From Lithospermum erythrorhizon (taxonomy: Eukaryota > Streptophyta > Magnoliopsida > Boraginales > Boraginaceae), in assembly GCA_019722365.1 (NCBI GenBank), contig JADFUC010000257.1, positions 124,001-188,000 of the forward strand: a stretch of DNA of 64,000 nucleotides. The letters run 5' to 3'. Both the position numbers and the translations under genes were made by a program. Shown piece by piece: positions 36,731 to 49,039 of this stretch (positions are counted from its first letter, which is position 1; each line of letters begins with the position of its first letter). Below the pieces are notes generated by a model, which saw only the letters and a program-made list of their open reading frames with translations, was not told where the DNA came from and made no database searches.

Positions 36731-37245
36731 GTTCCGTACTAATATTATGAAATATTTTATACTAGTTCTTTCGATGAATATTTTTGAGAAAGTAGAACTT
36801 CCGAAGTTGAATAGTTGGACATCTGGCAGAATCGGTTAGTAGGCACATTTAGGTATTTAAGATTTTTTTAAAGTTGTAATCGAATGGTGATGATATTATT
36901 TGGGAATTCAGAAGTTAAAATTTAAAATTGTGTTGTTAAACCCGGGGCAGAAGCCAAACCCAGCCAGAGCGACAAAGCGAAGCGAAATGCCCAGAATGCT
37001 TTTTTGTTGTCACGGACCCAGCACGTGACTTTTATCTTTATCGCTTAACCTTTTTTCGCCATGCGTCATTGCTTAACGCTGCCCCCACTTTCAAAAGCCC
37101 TGCCTTACAGGATGGCGAGGGGAATTTGCTCACGTAAAGACTTTTTTTCTTATAAATTTTGGCTTTGGTCTGGAATTTTAGGAGAGATTCACATTCTTTT
37201 GAGGGTAAGAAGTTCAAATCTTTTAGGTATTTTATGGGCTAGAGG
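36731..37245. other. Transposon debris, unassigned
   Basis: No readable domain. A short C/A-rich stretch near 36940-37000 is out of keeping with its neighbours. Confidence 0.3.
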
Positions 37246-37720
37246 ATGTTGACTTTTTTGAGTGGGACAAACTTTGAGGCTTTGATGTTTATTATGTTAT
37301 AGAATTGCCTTTAAAGAACACAGATGATCATTATAACGGTTGATAATTATCGATTATGGGGTTGAAAAATGTTGAGGAATATAGTTGACTTTTGTTGACT
37401 TTTTTGTTTTTCAATGTTTTAAATGATAGAAGTGTACTCTTGGAGGCTTTATTTAGGATTGTTTAGAGGTAAGTTGTGATTTTTTGGTGATTAGAGGCAT
37501 TACAGTTGGATAGTGCATTAGGATTTGAGATTAAAGATGATTAGAAATGTGGAAGATTGAAAAGTTGTGCTACATCGGAGCGTTGGACCTTTGACTTTAA
37601 AGTAATTGAACTTCGATCGTTAATAGGAAAGGTTGCGAACTTAAGTTGGAACTGGGGTTGCTCGGGGGGAACTTTTGTTGGGTTATTTTAAAAATTATCG
37701 GTATGAGATATATATGTAGG
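37245..37720 (+). repeat. W-box-rich repeat segment, copy 1
   Basis: Contains GTTGACTTTTGTTGACTTTT at 37391 and further TTGACTTT words at 37253 and TTTGACTTT near 37590. The same doublet occurs in segments at 42185-42360 and 49070-49370. Such TTGAC doublets are seen in plant LTRs; TTGAC is also the WRKY-binding core. Confidence 0.6.
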
Positions 37721-39270
37721 TAGAATGTTATATATTATTAGTTAGTATAAGTAGTAATTATAATTTTGAATGTTTTTAGCGTTGATCATGGGTAAAGGTC
37801 ATTTGTTGTGATTCTTGGCGGAGTTTAGTAGCAGTGAGTCTTATTAGGAGTTTTACTTATCGCATGTATATGTATATGTTATTGTACTTGTTGGTTATCT
37901 TGAGGATATGTTCAATGTTATTCATTTCTCCCGAGATGATGCGTAGATGTGTTAGTTATACCTATAGTTGATTATGCTGAGGGGGTTGTGTTGCCTCTAT
38001 GATTTTTTGGTGTTTTTAAAAACTGAAGTTATTTATTTCTGTGTTGATTTGTGTCGGTGGTCGTGAGTCGTATAGATGTTTTGTGGTGGTCTTTGAGTCG
38101 TGATAGGAGCTCGGTTGTATGAGTTGATGTTGTCGGTTGAGTTGATGTTTGCCCGTTAGGGCCGTAGGTATCTTGCCGTTCCCTGAAAAATGCGATTTGG
38201 TGAGTACCCTCGTACTTAGTAGCGATTCGGTGCGATTAAGATGGCTTATGTCGCGGGCATAAGTTTTACTCCTGCGGAGTTGAGGGACAGATTATATGCG
38301 CATTAGTTGTAGAAATCCGGGACTTATATGTTGTAGGGTTGTTGAGTTGACACTCTTGTTGAGTTGTTGGAGTTGATACTATTGATTGAGTTGACAACAT
38401 TGTTGAGTTGTTGATGCTATTAGTTGCGTTGATGGAGTTGTTAGTCGATTGAGTGGGGTTGGTTGTATAGTTGAGTAGTCATTAATAGGAATTCGTTGTG
38501 TGATACATTTGTTGTTTTGACTTTTTGAGTATTTGTATTATGTTTTACAAATTCATTTTATATGTTTTTACTTGGCTTCGTTCTTGTTTATGGATTCTTC
38601 ATTTGATTACGTTAGAGGATTTGCTGATGAATTGATGTCGAATAAGATTGGGGTTGATTATGGTTCATATTATCGGATTTCTTGGCGGTCTTTAGGTTGA
38701 GGCCGTTAACCCGAGGTTAAAAGTTGAGTTGATTGATGGTTGAGATAGCATTTGAGCTCGAAACAGGCCGATGCAAAGAACATTATAAGCTTGAGATTTA
38801 TGCTCATCCCATAGACTGATGTTGACATTGTACACATATATGAGAAAACCAGTTCAAAGTCATTTAGTATATAGAGATATAGAATCCAATCACGGCATTG
38901 AGCTACGATGGAAGTAACTTGGGGCAAAATACTAAATAGAGAATTTGAGGGAGATAATTCGATGCTTGATTATCTTGATTTAAGAGCGTATATTTGCATT
39001 TTAATTGTATTAAGATAATGGGAAACAATGTGAGATTTAAATATAATATTCCGACTGCTGGAGAAGCTGGGGTATTGTGACTATGATTTGGAGTAGCATT
39101 TAAGGTGAAACTTCTGGACTCAGTTAATTAGAGGTTGTGTAGGTTTTGGTGAGATTGTGCTCTTATGGTAGGTATCCCACTGAAGTTATGAACGGTGAGT
39201 TGTATCTTTGAGTTGTTGTAATGTTAGAGTTACTCATTAGAATTATTTCAAATTGATTAAGGTTGTCTTT
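37721..39270. other. G/T-rich transposon debris with GTTGAG minisatellite
   Basis: Low-complexity plus strand rich in G and T. From about 38090 to 38480 the word GTTGAGTTG and variants recur every 15-35 bp. No domain recognised; the minus-strand frame at 38706-38927 has no family feature. Confidence 0.45.
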
Positions 39271-39430
39271 GCAGTAAATTGGTTATTTCGTGAGGTGGGT
39301 TTATCAGATTGATCGGAAAGCCGACATTAAGAAAGATTTATCATGTTGAGGTAGCATAGAAAATATATAATACTTGTGAGTGTATGTTGGGAGTAGGTAA
39401 TAGACTTGAGACCCCATCCTTGCCCTTTGT
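39270..39430 (+). pseudogene. Possible integrase zinc-finger remnant
   Basis: Broken frames resemble the stretch leading to the second Cys pair and the following proline-rich segment of gypsy integrases, in the expected place after RNase H. No intact HHCC motif, so this is tentative. Confidence 0.3.
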
Positions 39431-39527
39431 GTGTATGTGGGTGGATTTCTTAAATATTTGTATTATTTCGAACACATAGGCGACTTTCCGCACTGATATT
39501 CGATGGGCGGGCGTCTTGCATACTGGA

Positions 39528-39848
39528 GTTGTTAACGGGATGACCGAGATACTTTGGCCGATATTTCTGTAGGCAGTCGTACTTTACTTTTCTTTGGAGT
39601 TTTGACACTTTTCATAACTTGACCCATATGTTGTAAAACTTGCGTTGTTTGATGTTGTATGTTTGTATTACTTATTTTTTAGACGTTTGTGGTGTTGGTT
39701 AGTTCGCCCGATGGGCGGGAATGTATTCATTTTACTTATCTGTGTTAAATGAAGTCATTTTCTTGTGTGACAATGCGTTGGTGGCTACGATTATTGATTG
39801 ATGATGGTCCCAGCCTCGGGGGGGGCCAGCTGGCGGGGGTCGTTACAA
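39528..39848 (+). mobile_element. Second LTR-like family, copy 1
   Basis: Shares with 41066-41385 the ordered words GGGATGACCG, ACTTTGGC-like, ATATGTTGTAAAA, GTTTGATGTTGTAT, GTGGTGTTGGTTAGTT, TTTTACTT, AAGTCATTTT, ATTGATTGATGATGG-like and CCTCGGGGGGGG. It ends GTCGTTACAA, a plausible LTR end, next to a primer-binding-site-like sequence. Confidence 0.6.
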
Positions 39849-39849
39849 T

Positions 39850-39863
39850 TACGGTATCGAGCC
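39850..39863 (+). promoter_or_regulatory. Primer-binding-site-like sequence (initiator Met tRNA type)
   Basis: ACGGTATCGAGCCT just after the LTR-like end; it differs by one missing base and one mismatch from the usual TGGTATCAGAGC complement of the initiator tRNA 3' end. Confidence 0.55.
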
Positions 39864-41065
39864 TAGGTTTATATTTTCTTGGTGTCTTTTGTGTGGTTGT
39901 ACTGGGTTTCGGGGTGTGAGTGTGTTGTTGTGTGAGTGGTTTTGGTCGTTCCTTAAGTCAGGATTGTGGCCAGGCGTGAGGGAGCGCCACTAGAAGATTT
40001 AAATCGACTTCAAAATAGAGATGCTGAAGCCCAAGCTTTGAATTTTGTGTTCTTGTGGTACGTTACTTGATTGAGATGTATTATCTGCTGTGATGTGGGC
40101 GGAATTATGTTAATATAGCGTACGTTGATTGCTTATATATGTTGAGATGGGTAACTAGGTATAATATGAATCAACGATGGGTTGCTATATATATATAATT
40201 AAGGGTATATTTTGAAACAAGACATGTTATGGAGTTTAGAATATGACATATGATGCTCGATTAATATTATGAGATATTGGGGTGAAGTATATATATTTTG
40301 GGGAGTCATGCTTGTAGTTGATGTGGTGGTAGAGTGATGATGAGACTTTATGACGGGGGAGGTATTAAGGATCGGTTGTGATAATTAGCATACGATATAC
40401 TTGAGAATTGAATTGTAAAAGAATATCGATAGAGTTTATAAGTAAAAAGTCTTTGGTTAAAAGAGATGTGTGACTATAATGAAATGTAAACGTGGGTTGA
40501 TTAGGAATGGTGAGTAAATCGGGATGAGATACAAATAAATTTGAATAAGAAAAGAGTTTTTGAGTTAAATACATTAATAATGGTTAAATAAAGAGTTGGT
40601 GGTTAGAGGCCGGAGTTTATCTTTGTGATAGGTAAATGATTATTCTTGAGGATGTAACCTACGAGTTGAAACCTTTGGAGATGAGATGTGGATGAGAATT
40701 TAGGCAATTTCACGGGAGAATGATTAATATCGGGAGATTATTAGAGGATTAGTGGTGTTGAATTTGAAGTTGTTGTGAGGGGTGGTGCGGTGTGTGAACT
40801 TAAAAAGAGTATTAAAAGGGTTGAGTTGAGGAGGATTTTGGGTGACAGCATGTATTTGAGAGTTAGCGTTTGATGCGGGTGTAAGATGTTGATCTTTAAA
40901 ATAATTAAAAATTTGTCTGGTATACTTGGAGTAATTGGGGACAAAAATGTCACTGCGTTAATACATTTGTAGGTAGCTGGATGCGAGAGGATAGGGAAAG
41001 AGTAAGTTAGCGGGCCCCCATCTTTTAAGACTCACACAAATAATAATCTTGGTCTTATGCACTTT
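39864..41065. other. Interior of the second LTR-like pair
   Basis: About 1.2 kb with no recognisable coding piece. AT/G-rich. If both flanks are LTRs, the element is either internally deleted or a small non-autonomous type. Confidence 0.4.
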
Positions 41066-41385
41066 AGGTTGTTCGCGGGATGACCGGAGAATCTTTGGCA
41101 GTAATTTCTGGCGCCCGTGAATGGCGATGGTGACTTGAAGACACCAGGAGTTTTATTGGCCTTATAGCAATTATATGTTGTAAAAACCCGTTGTTTGATG
41201 TTGTATTATTATTTTCGGTGGTTGTGGTGTTGGTTAGTTAGATGGGCCGTTGTATTGTTTTACTTGTCATTGTTAAGGCTAAAGTCATTTTGCTATTACA
41301 TGTGATCCATGCGTTGACTCGATTAATTGATTTGATGATGGTGTTGACCTCGGGGGGGGGCATGCCAGGCGGAGTGGATTCACAT
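41066..41385 (+). mobile_element. Second LTR-like family, copy 2
   Basis: Direct copy of 39528-39848, about 1.54 kb downstream, same orientation, differing by many small indels. Confidence 0.6.
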
Positions 41386-42184
41386 GGGCGATCTTATTTG
41401 GTAGAAGAAATCGAGGATCAGGAGATGGATGCAAGCAGTGGGGAGTCGATTTGATGTCGGCGGCCAGGGGGTACCCCGCCCGTATGAGTTCGACCGATTG
41501 CTTGTGGATCGAATCTTAGAATTTCGGCCGGCGAGATGAGGTGCTCCGATGGGATGTGAGAAGTGGGGTCAGGTCAGGATTTCATGGTTGATGAGAGTGG
41601 AGTTAGTATTGCTTTTTATTTTTTGTGTGATATTTGATTTTTGTGTTATTAAATTGTTATAACTTCGTTGTTTGAGGGTTGTTAAATTTAGAAATTAAAG
41701 GGGCATTTTATTAGGAGATGGAGTAGATTGTAATAACTTGAATTCTGAAAAAAAAAAAAATTAATTTTTCGATTCGGCTGCAGTGGGGCCAGGGGGCAGT
41801 ATAAATAATTTCGATGATAATATTATTTAAGTAAATTTTTTTTAAGCTTGAAGATTACATTTATAATTTAGTAGTTTTTGTCATGGAATATTTTATCTTT
41901 GGAATCGGGTTCGTAGAGATTTAAATACGATAGCGGAGAAATTAACAGAAACCGAGCAGGACTCGGGGTTTTAACTGTCACAAATTGCATGCTTATCTTC
42001 CGTCATCATTATCAAACACTTAGTATGTTCTTTTTAGAAATATTCACCTACACTTAAAAAATTTCATTTCCGTTTCTACTTCGATTGTGGCATGAGCTTC
42101 GAGATCGGTTGTAGAATATCTTTACTCCCCGTACGTTCTCTTGAGTTAAGGTAAAATTTCAAGTCTTTGAGATAATAATTACTT
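41386..42184. other. Transposon debris
   Basis: Unassigned broken frames, a 13-base A run near 41749, then AT-rich sequence. No gene seen. Confidence 0.35.
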
Positions 42185-42360
42185 TGGGTTTGACATAGTT
42201 GACTTTAGTTGACTTTTCCATAATTGATTTACTATAATGATTAAGTATGTTAGTTTACATGATGTATAAGTGCTTAATTAAATGACTTAGAATTCGTTTG
42301 AGGATGTTATGGCCCAGGTTGACTTTTAGGTTTTAGTTGACTTTTAAAATTTGATATTTT
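42185..42360 (+). repeat. W-box-rich repeat segment, copy 2
   Basis: AGTTGACTTTAGTTGACTTT near 42198 and GTTGACTTTTAGG followed by AGTTGACTTTT near 42318-42348. Confidence 0.6.
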
Positions 42361-42855
42361 ACAAAACTTTAAATGTCTTAATAGGAGGTTATGTTAAGGA
42401 CACTTATTATAGTTGTTGTGATGTTAAATTTGGTGATTTAAAATTGATTAAAAGGCGGTTAGGTTGAAAAAAGTGTGCAATTGAGTTGAGTTATAATTGA
42501 TATTTCGGAGTATAGGTTGTTAATTACGGACCTCTTGATTAACTAAAATGGCTTATAAGTTCGTTTGTAATGATTAAGTAATAAGATGGAATTATAGCGG
42601 GGGGATCGGTGGGTTGTCAGATGGGATTTATAATTAGATGGGCTATCGATTAAGTATTGGAAGCGTTTAAGAGATAGTTCCCAGAGTTGGTTATGCTTGT
42701 CATGAAACGCCGGTATAGTAGTAGGTCTTGATTATAGACTTTTGGGTGTTGTTTAGAGATTGTCGTGGAAAAGGGTAGTTATGTGATTGTTTTCTCGAAA
42801 GTTTCAGGTGGCTAAGCCGGAGTGATGCTTATCTACTTGGTGTTGCTACGTACTT
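42361..42855. other. Transposon debris
   Basis: AT/G-rich, no recognisable coding piece. Confidence 0.3.
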
Positions 42856-42859
42856 ACTT

Positions 42860-43020
42860 TAAAATTGTGTGAATACATATTATTGTGATATGATTATGTG
42901 AGAATAATATAGATATTATTATGATATGATTATGTGAGAATGATAAGGCATGTTGTGTGTTATGATTACGTGAGAATGACATACATGTAATTGTTATATG
43001 ATTATGTGATTATATGTATG
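42860..43020 (+). repeat. Minisatellite, period about 35-40 bp
   Basis: About four copies of ATATGATTATGTGAGAATRA-like units near 42886, 42921, 42955 and 42990. Confidence 0.75.
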
Positions 43021-43329
43021 TGAAGGTGAAGATTGCTGGAGGTACGTAATCACTTGAACTCCCAACTTATATTTCAGTTCTGTGGCACTGTCGTGACATG
43101 ATTTTCTCTGACTTGCTCGGCGGTGTGTTTGACTTCTGATTGTGAGATGTTTTCTTTGTGTCTTTTGGATATTGTTTAGGAGCAAGTAGGCGGTTATTGA
43201 GGGGTGATGGTTAAGAGTTATCTATGACTTGAGGTGACTTGAGTATCGAGTTTGACATGGTGGGATGAGATTAGGGGAGTTGAGTGGCTACTCCTTCACT
43301 GCGAGGATATGCGGCGATATTAGCCTTAT

Positions 43330-44320
43330 CTTCGTATAAGTGCGGTGGCTTTTTTATACTTAAGTGTATAAGGTGTGCCTTATGCCGAGGTATGAGTGCG
43401 ATGTGCCTTATCTTTGTGTATAAGATGCGGTGTGCTTATACTTTGTGTATAAAGTGCGGTTTTGGCCCCCAACACTCTTTAGCGGTATAAGTCTTGAGAG
43501 TCGATTATTGATTAGTCCGTTCTGGGTAGGCGGATTGAGCGTATACGTTAGAGGTTAATTATCTTTGGTGGGGGATATGAGATGGGAGGTTTGATATTAG
43601 AGTTTTTGATGGATTGTTGAGTCTCTTGATTTCTTTATGGAATTGTGTGCTTCTTTGAGACCTTGATATATCTTGTGTATTATGTCACGAAGAGATTTTT
43701 GAGGGAGTATGTTGGCCCTTGACCTTTTTAGAGCTGAGGTCACACGGATATATGTATATTTTTTATTCATATTTGACTATTATATTATTGATTGACTCGT
43801 TCGTATGAGCGGATTCACCCCCGTGTTAAGTTTATTTAAGTTTCGCGAGAACTACGCGCACCGCATTAGGCGGCATTTCGTTGTGCCGAATTTGGCCAGG
43901 CGATTGAGCAATTTGTTTGAGAGTTTTTTGTTCGAGTGGCTAGGTGAGCATCGAGGTGGCGAGAGGATCCTGCATGATCGGTGCGATGTGTTGTCAAGCT
44001 GTTTTGATTGTTGTATTTTCCTTTTGAAACTTTAGCACTTGTCATTTGTTGTCATTTTGTATTAATCACGGTACTTACTATAACGCTTTTACCGGCATTA
44101 CTTTATTTTTAGGATATGTTGTGTATATATTTATGGGTTGGTTGTTTCGATGTCATTTGATGGATTATAAATTTTAAAGCGTTTTGATTTGAAACTTAAT
44201 TGTGATCACGTTTTGGATGAAAGCGAATTGTGTTTAAAATTTGAGTAAATCCGTCGAGTTTCAGTGGCTACGGTGTTCGGATTTTAATGACTCTACTTTT
44301 CGGCCGGCCTGAGGCGGTGC
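43330..44320 (+). mobile_element. LTR-like segment, copy B
   Basis: Direct copy of 32205-33190, about 11.1 kb away in the same orientation, so it could be the downstream LTR of the gypsy element whose gag-pol remnants lie at 33.3-39.4 kb. Carries the TATAAGTGCGGTG array at its left end. Confidence 0.6.
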
Positions 44321-44389
44321 GTTCTGAGTTGGTAGACTTGTGAGATATAGAGAGATAGATGGTTGATGGTAGAGTTATAGTCGTTGTTG

Positions 44390-45060
44390 AGTACGTTTTT
44401 ATTTGGGTGATTGTGTGCCTTGTTGAGACTTTGTATTATATCTTGGCATGTTATGCGCAGGCGGCTACCGGAATCTTGTGCTTGTATGACCTTATTAGGT
44501 AGTCCGCTTGATATATACCTATTTATTCATATTTGACTACTATGTTATTGACATCTCGTTCGTATGGCTTAAGTTCACCTTAAATGGATTTCACTAAGCT
44601 TGGCGACTTACGCCCATTTTCGTTTTGGGCGGCATTTCATTTGTGCCGGGTTGGCGGGCGGTTGAAATCGAGGCATTTGTTGAGAATTTTGTTCCAGTGG
44701 CTGAGTGATGAGCATCGGGTGGTTGAAGACACCCGCGATCTCGTTTTGCCAGTGTTGCATCGGCCGTTTTTTATTGTTGTATTTTTCGTTTTTTAATTTT
44801 TAGCACATCGGCATTTCTTGGCATTCTTTGAGATATGTTGTATATATATATATATATATATATATGGAGTTAGTTGATTTAGAATATCACTCTACGATGG
44901 ATTGTAAATTTTACATTTTTTTTATTAAATTTTAATTGAAATCAAATTTTTGGATAAGCTTGGTAGTTCTTCAAACTAAATCGTTAAATGGGTTTTTCAT
45001 TGACTTTCACAGTGTTACGGATTATAATGATTACCGAGGCGGCCGTGCAAGGGCTGAATT
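44390..45060 (+). mobile_element. LTR-like segment, partial copy C
   Basis: Repeats the order found in copy B from about 43614 on: GTTGTTGAGT, GGTAGTCCG, ATTTATTCATATTTGACTA, CGTTCGTATG, GGGCGGCATTTC, TATTTTTCGTTTT, GATATGTTGTATATAT, GATGGATTGTAAATTTTA, ATAATGATTACC. It lies immediately downstream of copy B and contains a (TA)12 run at 44841-44865. Confidence 0.55.
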
Positions 45061-47750
45061 AGATTACAAAAGCTATTGATTTTTATGTTACATTTTAAAT
45101 TATAACAATGAAATCACGTGTAACAAAACTAACCTGCCGTCAAGCCAACTGGCACGTCCGCCTAATACCTTATAAAAGTGGGAATGTGCTAATGGTATTT
45201 CTAATATTCTATTTTGTCAAGACCATTTACTTCGATTATGTATGTTATTGTTATGAATTAGTTTCATATAATTGATTATTGATAATTAGTTATTTGTATT
45301 GAATTCTTTACGTAATTGGCTCTTAATAAATCGCCTTGTATTTATTTACTCTCACAGGTTCTGCTTACAATTCATGATATTGAAATGCATAAAATAGTTT
45401 CAATTATATTAATTTAAAATTATTACTACTAATAATATAATTTTATTATCCTACGTTCTAACTCTTAGTCGTAATATGAACCATTTAAATTTTAAAATCC
45501 TGGTCTATTTACAAAATATATATATATCGTATTTATAATGTTTTTTAAATACTATATATAAATATTATAAATATATATATAAAATAATGATGAAATACTA
45601 ATATATAATAAAATATGTTAACTTGGCTTCTATTTATTAAAATGGAAGTTTAGGTATTTTAGCGAAGATATCGCACTGACTTCTTTGTTTTAGAAATTAT
45701 AATGTAATTTTCAACTAATATTCCAAAATAAATACAAAGGCATTACGTTAACATTATAAAATACTAATAGATTTGAAATAAGTATTAAAATAGAGCATAG
45801 CAAAAAATTAGTAGTGCTGGAAATCCTTAAAACGAAATTCATGAGATTTTAGTGTAAATGAAACTTTGGGATTCACGTTAGTATTTGGGGTAAATTAGAA
45901 GACATTAATTAGGAATCTTCTTTTTACAATTTTTGGCACAAATAAATTATATTATTACTTGAAAGTGATATGATTTTGTGTATGCTAACATCTTATTTCT
46001 AATACATTATAAAGAAATTACCATTGATGATTAGCATAAGAATTATTTTTATTACCAATATTTTAAATACTAGTAATACATTTTTATGAAATTAAAAGAT
46101 GATAATATTATTCGATATTTATATCAAAATATTTGGAAATTAATGTAAGTTAGAAGTAATTTTGACTATTTATGATAATAGCTATGACTTTAACTCTTAA
46201 ACTTCAAGGTGTTCAGGTGGCCACACTGATTATGTTATGTTTTTAAATGTTGACTATCGCTTGACTGGTGCTTTAGGAATCGTGTATGAAGTATTATGCT
46301 TTATCTAAGGTATGACTTTTTTACTTATAGTTATGCATATGCTTTTACTATAAATTGTAATTATATCGTTTGGATATATCATTCGTGGCGGTATTTGTAT
46401 TCACTAAGGCACTGCGAGGCACTTTTCATAGGCGTTTTATGCAGGTTTTTAGGACTTGATGCCGAGGTTTCAGGCGGGTTGGCTGTAATTTGAAGATCAT
46501 AGGTGAGGCTTGACGGCTCTCAATGATTCTTCCATATCGTGGACCCACTTTTTGTTATTAATCATTCGCTCTATTATTTATCTTTTATTGAGACTTTTTG
46601 GCTGTTTAATATTATATTATTTTAAGTGATGTATTACATATTTCTTTATTTGTATAGGTGCATTTGAGATAATGTCTGAATTCACACGACTGAGGGCACA
46701 TTATTAACCTCAAACGAATTCAGCTTTTTTATGTAGCCAAGTGATCTAAATACGTATCGGCAAACTCACAGTGTTGAGTTCAAACGTCTAGCCTCGGGGA
46801 GTCGGCGCAGGAAATTAAATTTAAAATGAGTTTACATTCCCACTTTCATTTAATCCGTTATTACAAAAATATATAAGGATACGATAGGTACATTATAAAT
46901 ACTAACTCCACTAAAGAAGATTTCTGAGTTTGTCTTTTCATGGTAAGAGTAACATAGCTTCTGTTCTTGATTGACAAAGCATTCACTTTGGTAAAATTAT
47001 CAACCAATAGTAAGTATGTTTAAAATACTACATATTGATATATTTTTTCCTAACAAATATAAAACACATTAAAAGTTAGTTGAGTTCAAAATTGAAATAT
47101 ACTATTTGTTGAATGTATATACTTCAGATGAAGTTAATTATAAGAAAATAAATAATAATAAAAATTGAATAATTAAAAATAGATAATGAAATTTATGTAT
47201 TTTACTTTAATTAATATAATAATAACTCATATTAATTTTTTCTTTCATTGTAAGTTAAAAGGTCTATTGAACATTATGACTAAGTTATTTCAAATATTAA
47301 AGATTTCTTATCACTTTTCATTAATTCTTGATAACATAATATAACATTACTTCTTACTTGTATTATGAATATAAAATGAGTATTAATTTTATATTTGAGC
47401 TTAGAGGATATGATGTACCAATCAATTAAATTTTCTCTCTTTATGATTTATAATTTATTTTTTTTTTATACTTTAGCCAATATTTAATATATAGATGTTA
47501 AACCTCTACAATATTTTTAAAAAAACAAACTTCAATTTTTGTTTTCACACTAAAAAGTTTGAATGTGTTAGCTCCATTTCTTTTATTTTTTGTTAAGACC
47601 ATATTACTCCACTTCCCACTAAACTTAGGTATATTTTCATCTTATTATTAATTAGTTATTGGCATTACACTCCGTATTCCCATTGGCTTTCTCACGTTAT
47701 TGCATATTTGCCTTATAATTATGATAGAATTAAATATAATTAATAATAAG
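45061..47750. other. AT-rich spacer, no gene recognised
   Basis: Mostly 75-80 percent A+T by eye with short less AT-rich islands near 46380-46560 and 46680-46820. No open frame with a family feature. Confidence 0.5.
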
Positions 47751-47753
47751 GAA

Positions 47754-48245
47754 AGGTATTATGGGAGTTACATGCATTTATCATTTATTCAATTTTTATG
47801 TAAAGAATGAAATAGAATTAAGAAGGTATCATAGGAGTTACATGAACTTTTATGTAAATGATTAAATAGAATTAAGAAATTATCATGAGAGTTACATGAA
47901 TTTTATCATTGAAGCACATATAAATATATGTAAAAATTTTACTTTAGAACAAAAGATACATAATACGTTAATATAAAAGAATTAAAATAATAATAAAAAT
48001 ATTACATTTTATCATTTGTTTAATTTTTGTGTAAGCGTTAAATGATAAATTTAGAAGGTATAAATGGGAGATTCACATGAATTTTTATGTAAATGATTAA
48101 GTAGAATTAAGAAATTATCACGGAGTTACATGAATTTTTTTTTCATTGAAGCACGTATGAATATATGCAAATATTTTACTTTGAAAAAAATATAATTAAT
48201 ATTATTTTAATATAAAATAATTAAAAAGAATAATAAAAATATTAT
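47754..48245. repeat. Tandem duplication, period about 241 bp
   Basis: GAATTAAGAAATTATCA, GAGTTACATGAATTTT, CATTGAAGCAC and ATATATG occur in order near 47870 and again near 48112; both copies end in AATAATAAAAATATTA. Inside the first copy a ~60 bp subunit (GGAGTTACATG ... TTATGTAAATGA) is repeated as well. Confidence 0.8.
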
Positions 48246-49039
48246 ATTTTTACTACCAATAAAAAATAATCATAAAAAAGTTCAGTAACTATCTAATTAA
48301 CAATGTATCATAGAAGTCACGTGACTTTTTTATAATTTCTCTCATTTTTATCTAAGTAATATTGAAACACATATGAATGTGACGATTCGAACATCTGAAA
48401 AAATCATGTTTAACTTTTAAGCCCCTAACTGATACATCTTTGATTACATATACATTAAAACAAAATATATTTTATAATATAATACGTCCATCTGATTTCA
48501 ATTTGAATCGATGCGATGAAATACAATAATGTATTTATATATTGTGTATTTACTTCAATTGTAATTACAACTTTCAAATTTAAAATGCAGAAAGTTACAT
48601 AAAAACTAATGTTAATTAAATAATTAAAAATTAATAGTGTATTTATGTATTTACATACCCGTAATAACGATACACGACTTCGTCGATTAATAAAGTGTAT
48701 GTGGGGTATTAATTTAATTAACTAAAAATTGGACTACGACTTTATATTTCGTAATAACATAAATGTTGATGTTGAAATTAATAGTCGAGGTAAGTTGAAT
48801 CGAGGTAAACGATCTAAAGCGATTGATTTCATCGCGTAAGCTGAATTTTTCCACTAAATACCATGCAATGACCATGCAGAGGATAAAACAAAAAAAAAAG
48901 AAAATCGCATCTCATAGCACCACAACACGTGAACCACTCCTCTCACTTGAATTTCTTTTCTTGATTTCTCAAATCTCATGAAGTTGGCTCAATTCTTGGA
49001 GTTTCCTCTTGATTAAATTGAAAAAGGCCAGCGGGTATC
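48246..49039. other. AT-rich spacer
   Basis: No gene or repeat recognised with confidence. Confidence 0.4.
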
